DNA of 64,000 nucleotides, taken from positions 248,001-312,000 of the forward strand of contig NZ_BAAAUV010000008.1 of the NCBI RefSeq assembly GCF_039534125.1. The letters are read 5' to 3'. How positions within the stretch are numbered: position 1 is the first letter of the stretch; every line of letters begins with the position of its first letter. Shown piece after piece: positions 15,863 to 24,307 of the stretch. The position numbers and the translations under genes were made by a program. The notes under the pieces were generated by a model. It was not told the DNA's origin, did no database searches, and saw only the letters and a program-made list of their open reading frames with translations. This DNA is from Actinocorallia longicatena (GTDB taxonomy: Bacteria; Actinomycetota; Actinomycetes; Streptosporangiales; Streptosporangiaceae).

Positions 15863-16692
15863 CCCCGCTGAGCGTCGTCAAGGCGCCCGGATACCTGGTC
15901 GAGAAGCGGATCGGGCGCGGAGCCTTCGCCGACGTTCTGCGCGCCCGGCACGAGGCGTCGCGGCGGACCGTGGCGCTCAAGGTGCTGCGGGAGCAGCCCG
16001 ACGACGCCCAGCGGCTGCGGTTCGCCCGGGAGTTCGCGGCGGCGCGGCGGTTGTCGGGCCATCCGAACGTGGTCGAGCTGCTGGCGCACGGCGAGCTCGA
16101 GGACGGGCGTCCCTACCTGGTCACCGAGTACTGCGAGGCCGGATCGCTGGCCGACCGGCTCGCCGGGGCGGGCCCGCTGCCCCTGGCCGAGGTCGTGCCG
16201 CTCGCGGTGAAGGTCGCCGAGGCGCTGGCCGAGGCGCACGGCGCGGGCATCCTGCACCGCGACATCAAGCCCGCCAACCTCCTGGTCACCAGGGACGAGC
16301 CCGCCGCGCTCGCCGACTTCGGCATCGCCGCGCTGACCAGCGACGACGCCGCCCCGCCCCGCGCCGCCACCCCGGCCTACGCCCCGCCCGAGCTGCTGGA
16401 CGCCGACTACCGGGGCCCGACGCCCGCGGGCGACGTCTACTCCCTCGGCGCGACCCTCTACGCCCTGCTGTCGGGACGGCCGCCGCACCATCCGGGACGC
16501 CCGCTGCCCGCCTACGCGCTGCGCTCGCACTACGTGCACGCCAGGGAGACCCCGATCCCGCCGCTCCCGGACGTCCCCGAACCGGTCATGGCGGTCCTGC
16601 ACCGCTCGCTGCACCGCGACCCGGCCGCCCGCTACGCCACGGCCGCCGGATTCCGCGACGCCCTGCGCGACTGCCCGACGCGACGGGGGTGA
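15859..16692 (+). CDS. Soluble Ser/Thr protein kinase
   Basis: A 277-aa protein that is almost only kinase domain: GRGAFADVLRAR glycine loop, ALKVL, HRDIKPANLL, DFG and a shortened activation segment ending in YAPPEL. No membrane segment is visible, so it should act in the cytoplasm. Its GTG start overlaps the phosphatase stop. The stop codon lies within the left arm of the terminator hairpin. Confidence 0.9.
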   Translation: MTPLSVVKAPGYLVEKRIGRGAFADVLRARHEASRRTVALKVLREQPDDAQRLRFAREFAAARRLSGHPNVVELLAHGELEDGRPYLVTEYCEAGSLADRLAGAGPLPLAEVVPLAVKVAEALAEAHGAGILHRDIKPANLLVTRDEPAALADFGIAALTSDDAAPPRAATPAYAPPELLDADYRGPTPAGDVYSLGATLYALLSGRPPHHPGRPLPAYALRSHYVHARETPIPPLPDVPEPVMAVLHRSLHRDPAARYATAAGFRDALRDCPTRRG

Positions 16693-16730
16693 GGTCCCGG
16701 CGCCGCCCCCGTAAGGCGCGCCGGGACCTC
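16691..16730. terminator. Bidirectional terminator hairpin
   Basis: A perfect 13-bp stem (GAGGTCCCGGCGC, 16691-16703, with its complement 16718-16730) and a 14-nt loop lie between the convergent kinase and MFS genes and include the kinase stop codon. Confidence 0.8.
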
Positions 16731-16749
16731 CGCTTCGTGCTCTGACCGC

Positions 16750-18198
16750 TCAGACCGCGGCGGGCTCCTTCACGGCCTCGCCGCGGAGGCCGGCCGGGGC
16801 GTGTGCGGGCCGCAGCCCGAACAGCGCGACGGCCGCGGTGATCGCGTAGGCGACGGCCGCGATGACGAAGGCGGTGGTGAAGCCGCTCTCGGCGGGCAGT
16901 TCCGGTGCCCCGGGCGGCAGGTTCTTCAGGGTGTTGCTGGTCAGCAGGGTGGTGAAGATGGCGCTGGCCAGCGAGCTGCCGACCGTCCGGGAGATGGAGT
17001 TGATGCCGTTGGCCACCCCGCTCTGGTGGTGGGGGACCGAGGCGGCGATCAGCGCCGGCATCGAGGCGTAGGCGAAGCTCACCGAGACGCCGACCAGGAT
17101 CCCCGCGACGATCACCGAGAAGGGCGTGCCGTGCGCGGCGATCAGCCACAGGTAGCCCATCAGGCCGATGCCGGAGCTGACGACGAGCGTGTGCCGGGGC
17201 CCGGAACGGCCGACCAGCATCCCGCCCAGCGGGGCGGCGAGCATGGAGGCGATGGTGCCCGGCAGCAGGAACTCCAGCGACGCCCGCAGCACGGACGCCC
17301 CGAAGCCGTACCCGGTGAACTCCGGCATCTGGGCGAGGTAGGAGACCCCGAGGAACTGGACGAACATCGCGAACCCGACGAACATCCCGGCCAGGTTGGT
17401 GAACAGCACCGGCCGGTGGGTGAACATGGCGAGGTCGACCAGCGGCGCGGCCACCCGGCGCTCGACGGCGACCCACAGGGCCGCGACCAGGGCCGAGGCG
17501 GCGAAGCAGCCCAGCGTGGCGGCGGAGGTCCAGCCCCACGCGTTGCCCTGGGACAGGGGGAGCAGCAGCAGGACCAGGAATCCGCCGAGGGTGAGCGCGC
17601 CGAGCAGGTCGATCCGCCCGCCGCCGCGGTGCCCCGTGGCGGGGACCCGCGCGGCCACGAGGCCGAGCGCGATCGCCGCCACGACGGTGGAGAACCAGAA
17701 CACGATCCGGTAGTCGGGGTCGGTGCCCTGGGTCAGCAGGCCGGTCACGACGAGGCCCAGGCCGCTCCCGAAGGCCAGGGTGCCGCTGACCACGGCCATC
17801 GCGCCGTGCAGCTTCGCGGGCGGAAGCTCCTCGCGCAGGATCGACAGCGCCAGCGGGAAGATCGCCGTCGCCGCGCCCTGGAGGGCCCGCCCGGCCAGCA
17901 GCAGCCACAGGCTCCCCGCGACGGCCGCGACGGCCGAACCGGCCACGGCCAGCGCCAGCACGGCGAGCAGGGTGCGCTTCTTGCCGAACTGGTCGCCGAC
18001 CCGGCCGAGCAGCGGGGTCATGACGGCGGCCGACAGGAGCGTCGCGGTGGTGACCCAGCCGGCGTTCGCGGCCGAGGTGCCCAGCTTCCCGGCGATGAGG
18101 CCGAGGATCGGCACGGCCTGTGTCTGCATGAGCGACACGACCATCGCCGCGAGGCTGAGGACCGCGACGAGCGTTCCGCCCTTGCGTTCCTGGGGCAT
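16750..18198 (-). CDS. MFS drug efflux transporter, DHA2 (EmrB/QacA) type
   Basis: A 482-aa carrier with about 14 hydrophobic segments. Motif A between helices 2 and 3 reads GRVGDQFGKKRTL and a motif C-like segment is SGTLAFGSGLGLVVTGLL. The ATG at 18198 has AGGGAGAC just upstream; a longer open frame to 18306 runs through the operator region and is unlikely to be translated. It is divergent from a MarR regulator with shared operators, so export of a toxic ligand sensed by that regulator is the likely role. Confidence 0.9.
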   Translation of the reverse strand: MPQERKGGTLVAVLSLAAMVVSLMQTQAVPILGLIAGKLGTSAANAGWVTTATLLSAAVMTPLLGRVGDQFGKKRTLLAVLALAVAGSAVAAVAGSLWLLLAGRALQGAATAIFPLALSILREELPPAKLHGAMAVVSGTLAFGSGLGLVVTGLLTQGTDPDYRIVFWFSTVVAAIALGLVAARVPATGHRGGGRIDLLGALTLGGFLVLLLLPLSQGNAWGWTSAATLGCFAASALVAALWVAVERRVAAPLVDLAMFTHRPVLFTNLAGMFVGFAMFVQFLGVSYLAQMPEFTGYGFGASVLRASLEFLLPGTIASMLAAPLGGMLVGRSGPRHTLVVSSGIGLMGYLWLIAAHGTPFSVIVAGILVGVSVSFAYASMPALIAASVPHHQSGVANGINSISRTVGSSLASAIFTTLLTSNTLKNLPPGAPELPAESGFTTAFVIAAVAYAITAAVALFGLRPAHAPAGLRGEAVKEPAAV

Positions 18199-18265
18199 GG
18201 GGGTCTCCCTAGATTCTCTGGCCGACAGGTTCTGGATCGTTCCAGAAAGCTTGAGCACATAGATG

Positions 18266-18307
18266 CTTGAAGTCATCAAGTATCTGTCATTACTTGAGAT
18301 GGTCAAG
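18266..18307. promoter_or_regulatory. Two MarR-type operators, CTTGA-N5-TCAAG
   Basis: Identical arms CTTGA and TCAAG with 5-bp spacers occur at 18266-18280 and 18293-18307, 27 bp apart centre to centre. The second overlaps TTGAGA (18294-18299), a possible -35 box that is 18 bp from TAGCCT (18318-18323), the -10 of the MarR gene. Autorepression and control of the divergent pump are expected. Confidence 0.75.
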
Positions 18308-18329
18308 CTTTCTCGCGTAGCCTGGGCCT

Positions 18330-18839
18330 ATGAACCGGCTCACACCTCCGCGTGAGGACCTCCGCCAGGCCGTGATCCGGTTCGTCTCGGCCTACATGCA
18401 CGACGCCGGCGCCTCCGCCACCGCTCAGGGGCTGACGACCGCGCAGGCGCAGCTGCTCATCCAGCTCGACGAGCCGCTGCCGATGCGCGTGATCGCCGAC
18501 CGGCTCTTCTGCGACGCCTCGAACGTCACGGGGCTGGTCGACCGCCTCGAGACGCGCGGCCTGGTCGTCCGGGCGCCCGACCCGGGGGACCGGCGGGTGA
18601 AGCTCGTCTCCCTGACGCCCGCCGGCCTCGCGCTGTGCGAGCGGATCCGCTCGGACCAGCACGGCCTCTTCGCGGCCCTGGCAGTCCTGGACGAGGACGG
18701 GGCGGCGGCGCTCAAGGGCCTGCTCGGCCGGATGACCCCGGCGATCGAGGACGCCCGGGCGGGGGGCCGCCAGGAATCGCGGCGAGGTCTCGGAAGCGAG
18801 CCGGTCAGTTCACCTGGATGTAGCAATCTTGGTGCATGA
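18330..18839 (+). CDS. MarR-family transcriptional regulator
   Basis: A 169-aa winged-helix regulator. The recognition region (MRVIADRLFCDASNVTGLVDRLETRG) and wing (DPGDRRVKLVSLTPAG) are intact. It has a Cys in the DNA-binding helix (LFCDAS), as in some thiol-sensing family members. It probably represses the divergent MFS pump and itself. TAGCCT stands six bases before the ATG, so the mRNA may be leaderless. The last about 20 residues look like non-conserved tail. Confidence 0.88.
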   Translation: MNRLTPPREDLRQAVIRFVSAYMHDAGASATAQGLTTAQAQLLIQLDEPLPMRVIADRLFCDASNVTGLVDRLETRGLVVRAPDPGDRRVKLVSLTPAGLALCERIRSDQHGLFAALAVLDEDGAAALKGLLGRMTPAIEDARAGGRQESRRGLGSEPVSSPGCSNLGA

Positions 18840-18880
18840 TGTGTGACGTATATCGCTTCTGGGACAGTTTGTGGTGCTTA

Positions 18881-19756
18881 ATGGGCTTTTGGGGTGCCGA
18901 CCTGCGGGTCGGAATCGTTGATCTGATGCCGCGACCCGGCCTGGCCCACCGCCAGTTCGCCGACATGATCACCGCGGCGGGCCTGCCGGTGGAGATCGTC
19001 GCGATCCCGCTGCCGATGGGCGCGGACGTGGCGGATCCGGCGGCCTGCGGCCTGGACTGGCGGCTCATGGCCGCCATGGACGGCCTGATCGTCACCGGCA
19101 CCGAACCGCGTTCCCCGTCGCTGCACGCCGATCCGATGCGGGCGATCGTCGCCCGCATCCTCGAGGTCGGCGCCCCTTCGACGATCTTCTCCTGCTTCGC
19201 GGCCCACGCCGCGCTGAGCGTGCTGCACCCGATCCAGCGCGAGCCGCTCCCGGTGAAGTACCGCGGCGTCCTCCCGCACACCGCGGCGCACCACCCGCTC
19301 ACCGAGGGACTGCCGGAGGGCACACCGGTCCCGCACTCGCGCTGGAACCGGGTCCGGCTGCCCGCCGAGATCGTCCCGGTGCTGGTGACCGCCGACGACT
19401 GGCATCTGGCCGCCTCCGCCGACGGCCTGCGCCACATCTTCTTCCAGGGGCACCCGGAGTACGACGCCGACACCCTGTTCCGCGAGTACCGCAGGGACGC
19501 CCGCCGCTACCTGGCGGGGGAGACCTCCTGGTTCCCCGAGCTGCCGACCGGCTTCCTCGACGGCGACACGCGGGCCGCCCTCCTGGCCTTCCGCGCCCTG
19601 GCCATGGCCCGCCGCGAGCCGTCGGTCATGGACCGCTTCCCCACCGCGGGCTTCATCGACCGCTGCACGGCCACCTGGACGGACGCGGCGCGGTGCGTCA
19701 CCACCAACTGGCTGACGGCGCTGGCCACCGCCAGGGAGGCCGTCCCCGCCGCCTGA
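18881..19756 (+). CDS. MetA-family homoserine O-acyltransferase-like protein
   Basis: A 291-aa class I glutamine-amidotransferase-fold protein like MetA. Seen: LRVGIVDLMP near the N-terminus, VTGTEPR, the nucleophile elbow FSCFAAHAAL with the catalytic Cys, and FFQGHPEYDADTL with the catalytic His and Glu region. It should acylate homoserine or a related amino alcohol in methionine or secondary metabolism. The frame opens at 18836, but the 15 extra codons include TGT, GTA, TAT, TTG and TTA, unlike the rest of the gene, so I place the start at ATG 18881. TATATC (18849-18854) may be its -10. Confidence 0.8.
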   Translation: MGFWGADLRVGIVDLMPRPGLAHRQFADMITAAGLPVEIVAIPLPMGADVADPAACGLDWRLMAAMDGLIVTGTEPRSPSLHADPMRAIVARILEVGAPSTIFSCFAAHAALSVLHPIQREPLPVKYRGVLPHTAAHHPLTEGLPEGTPVPHSRWNRVRLPAEIVPVLVTADDWHLAASADGLRHIFFQGHPEYDADTLFREYRRDARRYLAGETSWFPELPTGFLDGDTRAALLAFRALAMARREPSVMDRFPTAGFIDRCTATWTDAARCVTTNWLTALATAREAVPAA

Positions 19757-19782
19757 CCCCCGATCCCCTAGGCTGCACCGTC

Positions 19783-20349
19783 ATGGTCGTCCTTCCCACG
19801 CTGATGCGCTTCCCCGAGGCCGCCCTCGAGACCGGGGACCTGGTGATCGGGGCCTTCGGGCCCGGCGACCTGCCCGGGCTCACGGCGATGATCGAGTCGG
19901 GGGACGGGGACGCGGGGCTGCCGCCGTCCGCGCCGCTGGAGACCGCCGCCCTGGAGCGGTGGCTGGAGTCGGAGGCGGAGGAGTTCCGCCGGTCGGGCGG
20001 GGGGATCCATCTGGCGATCCGGACGGCCGGGGGCGTCCATCTGGGCGGGATGAGCCTGTACAAGACGGACTGGGCGGCCCGCACCGTCCAGGTCGGCTAC
20101 GGGCTCAGGACGTCGGCGCGCGGGCGGGGCCACGCGACGGAGGCGCTGCGGGCCGTCGCGCCCTGGGCGCTGCGCGAGGGCGGCATGCAGCGCGTCCAGC
20201 TCTGCGCCAACACCGACAACCTCGCCTCCCTGCGCGTCGCCGAGAAGGCGGGCTTCGTCCGGGAGGGCACGCTCCGCCGCGCCAACCTCGAGAGCGACGG
20301 CCTGCACGACCTGGCCGTCTTCTCCCTCCTCGACACCGACCTGGGCTGA
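19783..20349 (+). CDS. GNAT acetyltransferase, RimJ/RimL-like
   Basis: A 188-aa acetyltransferase of the ribosomal-protein/small-molecule GNAT type. The acetyl-CoA pyrophosphate loop is TSARGRGHATEAL, followed by the RimL-like ANTDNLASLRVAEKAGFVREGTL split across the fold. Its target is unknown. TAGGCT (19769-19774) is 8 bases before the ATG, suggesting a leaderless mRNA. Confidence 0.85.
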   Translation: MVVLPTLMRFPEAALETGDLVIGAFGPGDLPGLTAMIESGDGDAGLPPSAPLETAALERWLESEAEEFRRSGGGIHLAIRTAGGVHLGGMSLYKTDWAARTVQVGYGLRTSARGRGHATEALRAVAPWALREGGMQRVQLCANTDNLASLRVAEKAGFVREGTLRRANLESDGLHDLAVFSLLDTDLG

Positions 20350-20355
20350 GGCTCC

Positions 20356-20378
20356 CTAGGGCCTGAGACAGGCCCTAG
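20356..20378. terminator. Terminator hairpin between GNAT and polyprenyl synthase
   Basis: CTAGGGCCTG (20356-20365) pairs with CAGGCCCTAG (20369-20378) over a 3-nt loop. The stop codon of the minus-strand synthase lies in the right arm, and the convergent GNAT gene ends 6 bp to the left. Confidence 0.75.
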
Positions 20379-21427
20379 ACGCGGCGGGCGGTGGCGGCGA
20401 CGGTCAGGTCGGTGAGGGCCGCGACGGCCTCGGCGGCGATCGGGGCGGCGGCCAGAGCGACGTGGGCCTGGGCGGCGAACTCGTCGATCATCGACTCGCA
20501 GCCCGACAGGGCGCCGGTCTCGACGAGGATCGTGCGGAGTTCCTCGACGCCGGACAGGTCGAGACCGGGGTCGCCGAGCCTGCGGCGCAGGACCTCGCGC
20601 TGGGCGGGCGTGGCACGTTCCTGGGCCAGGGCGATCAGGACGGTCCGCTTGCCCTCGCGCAGGTCGTCGCCCGCGGGCTTGCCGGTCTCGGCCGGGTCGC
20701 CGAAGACGCCCAGGACGTCGTCGCGCAGCTGGAAGGCGGCGCCCAGGGGAAGCCCGTAGTCGGACAGCGCCTCGAGATCGGCGGCGGAGGCCCCGGCCAT
20801 CGCGGCGCCCAGGTGCAGCGGGCGCTCGATCGTGTACTTCGCGCTCTTGTACTTGACGACCCGCAGCGCGCTCTCGACGTCTCCGGTGCCGCGGGCCTGC
20901 TCGAGCATGTCGAGGTACTGGCCGCACATGACCTCGGTGCGCATGACGTCGTACAGGGGCCTGCCGGGGGCCAGGACCTCGCCGGGCAGCCCGCTGGTGT
21001 CGAACATCTCGCCCGACCAGGCGAGGGTCAGGTCGCCGAGCAGGATCGCCGCGCCCATCCCGAACGGCACCGCCGAGCCGGGCCAGCCCTCGGACGCGTG
21101 CAGCGCCTCGAACCGGCGGTGCACCGACGGCTGCCCGCGGCGGGTGTCGCTGCCGTCCATGACGTCGTCGTGGATCAGCGCGCTGGCCTGCAGGAGCTCC
21201 AGGGAGGCCGCCGCGGCGATGATCTCCGGGCCGTCCGCGCCGCCCAGGGCCCGCCAGCCCCAGTAGCAGAAGGCGGGGCGCAGGCGCTTGCCGCCCGCGA
21301 GCAGGACGTCGAGGGCGGAGAGCATGGGGGAGAGATCTTCGCTGATGCCCAGGAGCCCGGGACGTTGGCGATCGACGAACGCGTAGAGCGCCTCGTCGAC
21401 CTCTTTGCGGACACGGCTCGAAGACAT
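20375..21427 (-). CDS. Polyprenyl diphosphate synthase (FPP/GGPP type)
   Basis: A 350-aa trans-prenyltransferase. Motifs: GGKRLRPAFCYW, first Asp-rich motif HDDVMDGSDTRRG, and second Asp-rich motif FQLRDDVLGVFGD, with Lys of YKSAKYT between. It condenses isopentenyl diphosphate units to C15 or C20 products for quinones, carotenoids or terpenoids; chain length cannot be read with certainty. TAGGCT lies 7 bases before the ATG on the minus strand, so a leaderless mRNA is likely. It is divergent from metF. Confidence 0.92.
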   Translation of the reverse strand: MSSSRVRKEVDEALYAFVDRQRPGLLGISEDLSPMLSALDVLLAGGKRLRPAFCYWGWRALGGADGPEIIAAAASLELLQASALIHDDVMDGSDTRRGQPSVHRRFEALHASEGWPGSAVPFGMGAAILLGDLTLAWSGEMFDTSGLPGEVLAPGRPLYDVMRTEVMCGQYLDMLEQARGTGDVESALRVVKYKSAKYTIERPLHLGAAMAGASAADLEALSDYGLPLGAAFQLRDDVLGVFGDPAETGKPAGDDLREGKRTVLIALAQERATPAQREVLRRRLGDPGLDLSGVEELRTILVETGALSGCESMIDEFAAQAHVALAAAPIAAEAVAALTDLTVAATARRV

Positions 21428-21535
21428 GGCGATCAGCCTAGCCGGGGCCGTGCGTTTTCCGTCCCTGTGGGCGTTCCCGTCCCCAGGAGGTTCACATGCC
21501 GCCCGATCCGCGTTCCCGACCAGTAATCTACCTTC

Positions 21536-22435
21536 ATGACGTCCGGACGGCCCTCCATCAAGGCACTGCTCTCATCAGGCGAGAAGTCCTACTCCTTCGA
21601 GTTCTTCCCTCCCAAGACCCCGCAGGGCGCGGTCAACCTGTGGCGGAGCATCCGTGAGCTGGAGGCGCTGCGCCCGTCCTTCGTCTCGGTGACCTACGGC
21701 GCCGGCGGGTCGACCCGTGACACCACCGTCGACATCGTCGAGCGGGTCGCCACCGACACCACCCTCATGCCTGTGGCGCACTTCACTGCCGTGAACCACT
21801 CCGTCGGCGAGCTGCGGCAGCTCATCGGCCGGTTCGCCTCGGTCGGGGTCACCAACATCCTCGCGCTGCGCGGCGACCCCCCGGGCGACCCCATGGGCGA
21901 ATGGATCAAGCACGAGCAGGGCCTGGAGTACGCCGACGAGCTGGTCGGACTGATCAAGTCCTGCGGCGACTTCAACGTCGGCGTCGCGGCCTTCCCCTAC
22001 AAGCACCCGCGCTCACCCGACATCGAGAGCGACACCCGCCGGTTCGTGCAGAAGTGCCGGGCCGGAGCGGACTACGCGATCACCCAGATGTTCTTCAGGG
22101 CGGAGGACTACTTCCGGCTGCGCGACCGGGTCTCCGCGCTCGGCTGCGACGTCCCGATCCTGCCGGGGATCATGCCCGTCACCCGGCTGAGCACCATCGA
22201 GAGGTCCGAGCAGCTGTCCGGGGCGCCGTTCCCCGCCGATCTCGCCGAGCGGTTCCACGCGGTCGGCGACGACCCCGAGGCCGTCCGGCGGCTGGGCATC
22301 GAGCACTGCGCCGAGCTGTGCCAGGAGCTCCTCGACCAGGGGGCGCCCGGCATCCACTTCATCACCATGAACAGCTCCACGGCGACCCGCGAGGTCTACG
22401 GCCTGCTCGGCGCGAAGGCCGCCGTCACCGCCTGA
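21536..22435 (+). CDS. metF: 5,10-methylenetetrahydrofolate reductase
   Basis: A 299-aa FAD TIM-barrel enzyme that makes 5-methyl-THF for methionine synthesis. The N-terminal catalytic Glu lies in YSFEFFPPKTP, followed by VTYGAGGS, ILALRGDPP, the FPYKHP segment and YAITQMFF, and the C-terminal GIHFITMN. Length and motifs are those of bacterial MetF. A second, shorter MTHFR-like gene is at 26117-26917. Confidence 0.96.
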   Translation: MTSGRPSIKALLSSGEKSYSFEFFPPKTPQGAVNLWRSIRELEALRPSFVSVTYGAGGSTRDTTVDIVERVATDTTLMPVAHFTAVNHSVGELRQLIGRFASVGVTNILALRGDPPGDPMGEWIKHEQGLEYADELVGLIKSCGDFNVGVAAFPYKHPRSPDIESDTRRFVQKCRAGADYAITQMFFRAEDYFRLRDRVSALGCDVPILPGIMPVTRLSTIERSEQLSGAPFPADLAERFHAVGDDPEAVRRLGIEHCAELCQELLDQGAPGIHFITMNSSTATREVYGLLGAKAAVTA

Positions 22436-22450
22436 TCCGCGCCTCCCCGG

Positions 22451-23047
22451 TCAGCTGTTCTGGTGGCTCGGCTGCTGCTTCAGCGCGAGGGGGAGCGGGG
22501 CCCCCATCACCGCGTAGGGCGGGCCGCCGCCGGGGAACTCGAAGCCGCTCAGCAGGTCGGTGAAGCCGACCGAGCGGTAGAGGTTGCGGGCGGGCGTGTC
22601 GGGACGCAGGTCCAGGGTCGACAGGACCACGGTCTGCTCGGACCGTTCCGAGCAGATGGTCGTGAGCAGCCTGCGGCCGAGGCCCTGGCCCTGGAAGCCC
22701 GGATGGACGTGCAGCTCGGCGACCTCGAAGGTGTCGGCCAGCCACCGGTCGGAGTGCTCGCGGCCGCCGCGCCGCTCCAGCTCGCCGTTGACGACGTCGT
22801 GCCACCACTGGCCGGACGCGCCGTGGAAGCCGTAGACGAATCCCGCGATGGTCGTGCCCAGGGCGCGGCGGCGTTCGAACACGTAGGCCTTGAAGCCCGG
22901 ATAGCTCGAATGCCGATGCATGATCGTCTGGCGCCCGGGGAGCTGGTCGGAGGGGGGTTCCATGGCCGCTATGTAGACGTCCAGGAGGCCGTTGAGGTTA
23001 CGGCGGAACACCCTGGTGTCGATCTCACGCAGGCTCGGCTCTTTCAC
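22451..23047 (-). CDS. GNAT acetyltransferase
   Basis: A 198-aa protein with a GNAT core: VAELHVHPGFQGQGLGRRLL is the acetyl-CoA binding strand and loop, and ARNLYRSVGF is the C-terminal motif. The N-terminal half is longer than average and not diagnostic. It uses a GTG start at 23047 with TAGGCT 7 bases upstream. It converges on metF with a 15-bp gap. Confidence 0.82.
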   Translation of the reverse strand: MKEPSLREIDTRVFRRNLNGLLDVYIAAMEPPSDQLPGRQTIMHRHSSYPGFKAYVFERRRALGTTIAGFVYGFHGASGQWWHDVVNGELERRGGREHSDRWLADTFEVAELHVHPGFQGQGLGRRLLTTICSERSEQTVVLSTLDLRPDTPARNLYRSVGFTDLLSGFEFPGGGPPYAVMGAPLPLALKQQPSHQNS

Positions 23048-23081
23048 CTCGCCGAGCCTACGGCCGAGGGCCCCGGTCCGG

Positions 23082-23414
23082 TCAATTGACGGGGAGACTT
23101 CGTTGCGTGGCGTAGAGCCGGTCGTAGATGTCCCACAGGATCTGGTCCGAGGCCTTTCGCAGGGTCGACTGGTTGTTCACGAGGTCGCCGCCCCAGGTTC
23201 TGGCCTCGGGGCCGAGCCAGGCGTCCGTGGCGTTGAGGGTCTTGTTCGGCGGTCCGAGCGCCTCGCGCATCGCGTCGATGCTGCCGTAGGCGGCCGTGTA
23301 GGCGCGGAACAGCGCCGCGTAGGCGGGGTTGGCCACATGGCCGGGCGGAAGCGTCGTCACGTCCATGGGCTGGGGGAGGCTGCCCGGGGCGGGGGGAGCG
23401 GACGGGGAGCCCAT
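23082..23414 (-). CDS. Small WXG100-like protein
   Basis: A 110-aa mainly helical protein with a Pro-rich start (MGSPSAPPAPGSLPQP). The middle reads ATDAWLGPEARTWGGDL, which resembles the helix-turn-helix WXG segment of ESX/type VII substrates, and two amphipathic helices flank it (AALFRAYTAAYGSIDAMREAL; LRKASDQILWDIYDRLYATQ split by the turn). The ATG at 23414 overlaps the stop of the upstream gene (ATGA), so the two products are made together. No T7SS machinery gene is nearby. Family placement is tentative. Confidence 0.6.
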   Translation of the reverse strand: MGSPSAPPAPGSLPQPMDVTTLPPGHVANPAYAALFRAYTAAYGSIDAMREALGPPNKTLNATDAWLGPEARTWGGDLVNNQSTLRKASDQILWDIYDRLYATQRSLPVN

Positions 23415-24214
23415 CAGACGGCCTTCGAGGTGACCAGGCCGGCCTCGACGAGGCCGAGGGCGTCGTCGACGTGCGGGGCGAGCGGGGTGGCGTTCAGGAT
23501 CTGGACCGCGGTGCTCGTGGAGCCGAGTCTCCCGGACTCGGCCAGGAGCGAGGCCACCCACGCGGAGTCGAGATGGAGCTTGGAGTCGGCGAAGGTCAGG
23601 GAGGTGATCAGGGCCTTGACGCGTGCCTTGTCGCCCTCGGCCGCGTCGATGAGCCGGGCCGTGCCCGCCGGGCCGAGCTGCTGGTAGAGCGTCCGGGTGT
23701 AGTCCGGGTCCTTGGCGTGGGCCTGGATCCGCTTCCAGACGTCGGCCGGGATCGGCTGGTGGTTCTGGATCGCCTCACGGACGGCGAGCGCGTCCGAGGT
23801 CGCGCCCTTCATCGACGCGGCGCTGTCCGGATAGGCGCCGATCTCGGTGTCGGTGAGCCCGGGAGGGTCGGGCAGGTCCTTCGACGGAGGCAGGGCCGCC
23901 GACTCGAAGACCGGTGCGGGCCTGACCGGAGTGGCCGGGGGGACGCTGGTGACGTCCGGGGTGTCCTGGTGGGTGAGCGCGTAGATGCGGCGCCGGGTCA
24001 GCATGCCGATCTGCTCGTTGATCCACAGCTGCACCGTGAGGGCCTGCCGGTACCCCGCGGAGGAGACGCCGGGGGGCGGCGGATGGGCGGCCAGCCAGCC
24101 GTCGATCGCCGAGGACGCCGTTCTCATCTGCTGGATGAGATGGGCGAGGGCGTCGGTGTCGAATCCACGGAACTGGGCGTCATGGCTCGCCGGTCCGGAG
24201 CGCATGGTCGGCAT
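23414..24214 (-). CDS. Helical protein with Pro-rich linker, possible T7SS-type substrate
   Basis: A 266-aa protein with no family I can name surely. Residues about 1-85 are helical (DALAHLIQQMRTASSAI, LTVQLWINEQIGMLTRRR) like a WXG-type hairpin, 86-125 are Pro-rich, and the rest is helical with a segment YQQLGPAGTARLIDAAEG seen in style in large actinobacterial type VII effector proteins just before the toxin part. No toxin domain follows; the protein ends after about 60 more residues. It is translationally coupled to the small WXG100-like gene, suggesting a partner pair. Confidence 0.55.
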   Translation of the reverse strand: MPTMRSGPASHDAQFRGFDTDALAHLIQQMRTASSAIDGWLAAHPPPPGVSSAGYRQALTVQLWINEQIGMLTRRRIYALTHQDTPDVTSVPPATPVRPAPVFESAALPPSKDLPDPPGLTDTEIGAYPDSAASMKGATSDALAVREAIQNHQPIPADVWKRIQAHAKDPDYTRTLYQQLGPAGTARLIDAAEGDKARVKALITSLTFADSKLHLDSAWVASLLAESGRLGSTSTAVQILNATPLAPHVDDALGLVEAGLVTSKAV

Positions 24215-24307
24215 CGCGGCTCCTCACATAAGGACACCTCTCATGACTTGTGTACCACAAGGCCTCCCGACCCGTCTGCCAGGAATGTCTACCCGGCGCC
24301 CGCTCGG

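Noticed and set aside
18836..18880. N-terminal extension of the MetA-like gene, which would contain a TTA (bldA-type) codon
   Set aside because: The 15 codons are rich in rare A/T-ending codons and the family core begins soon after ATG 18881; a bldA link would be tempting but is not supported.
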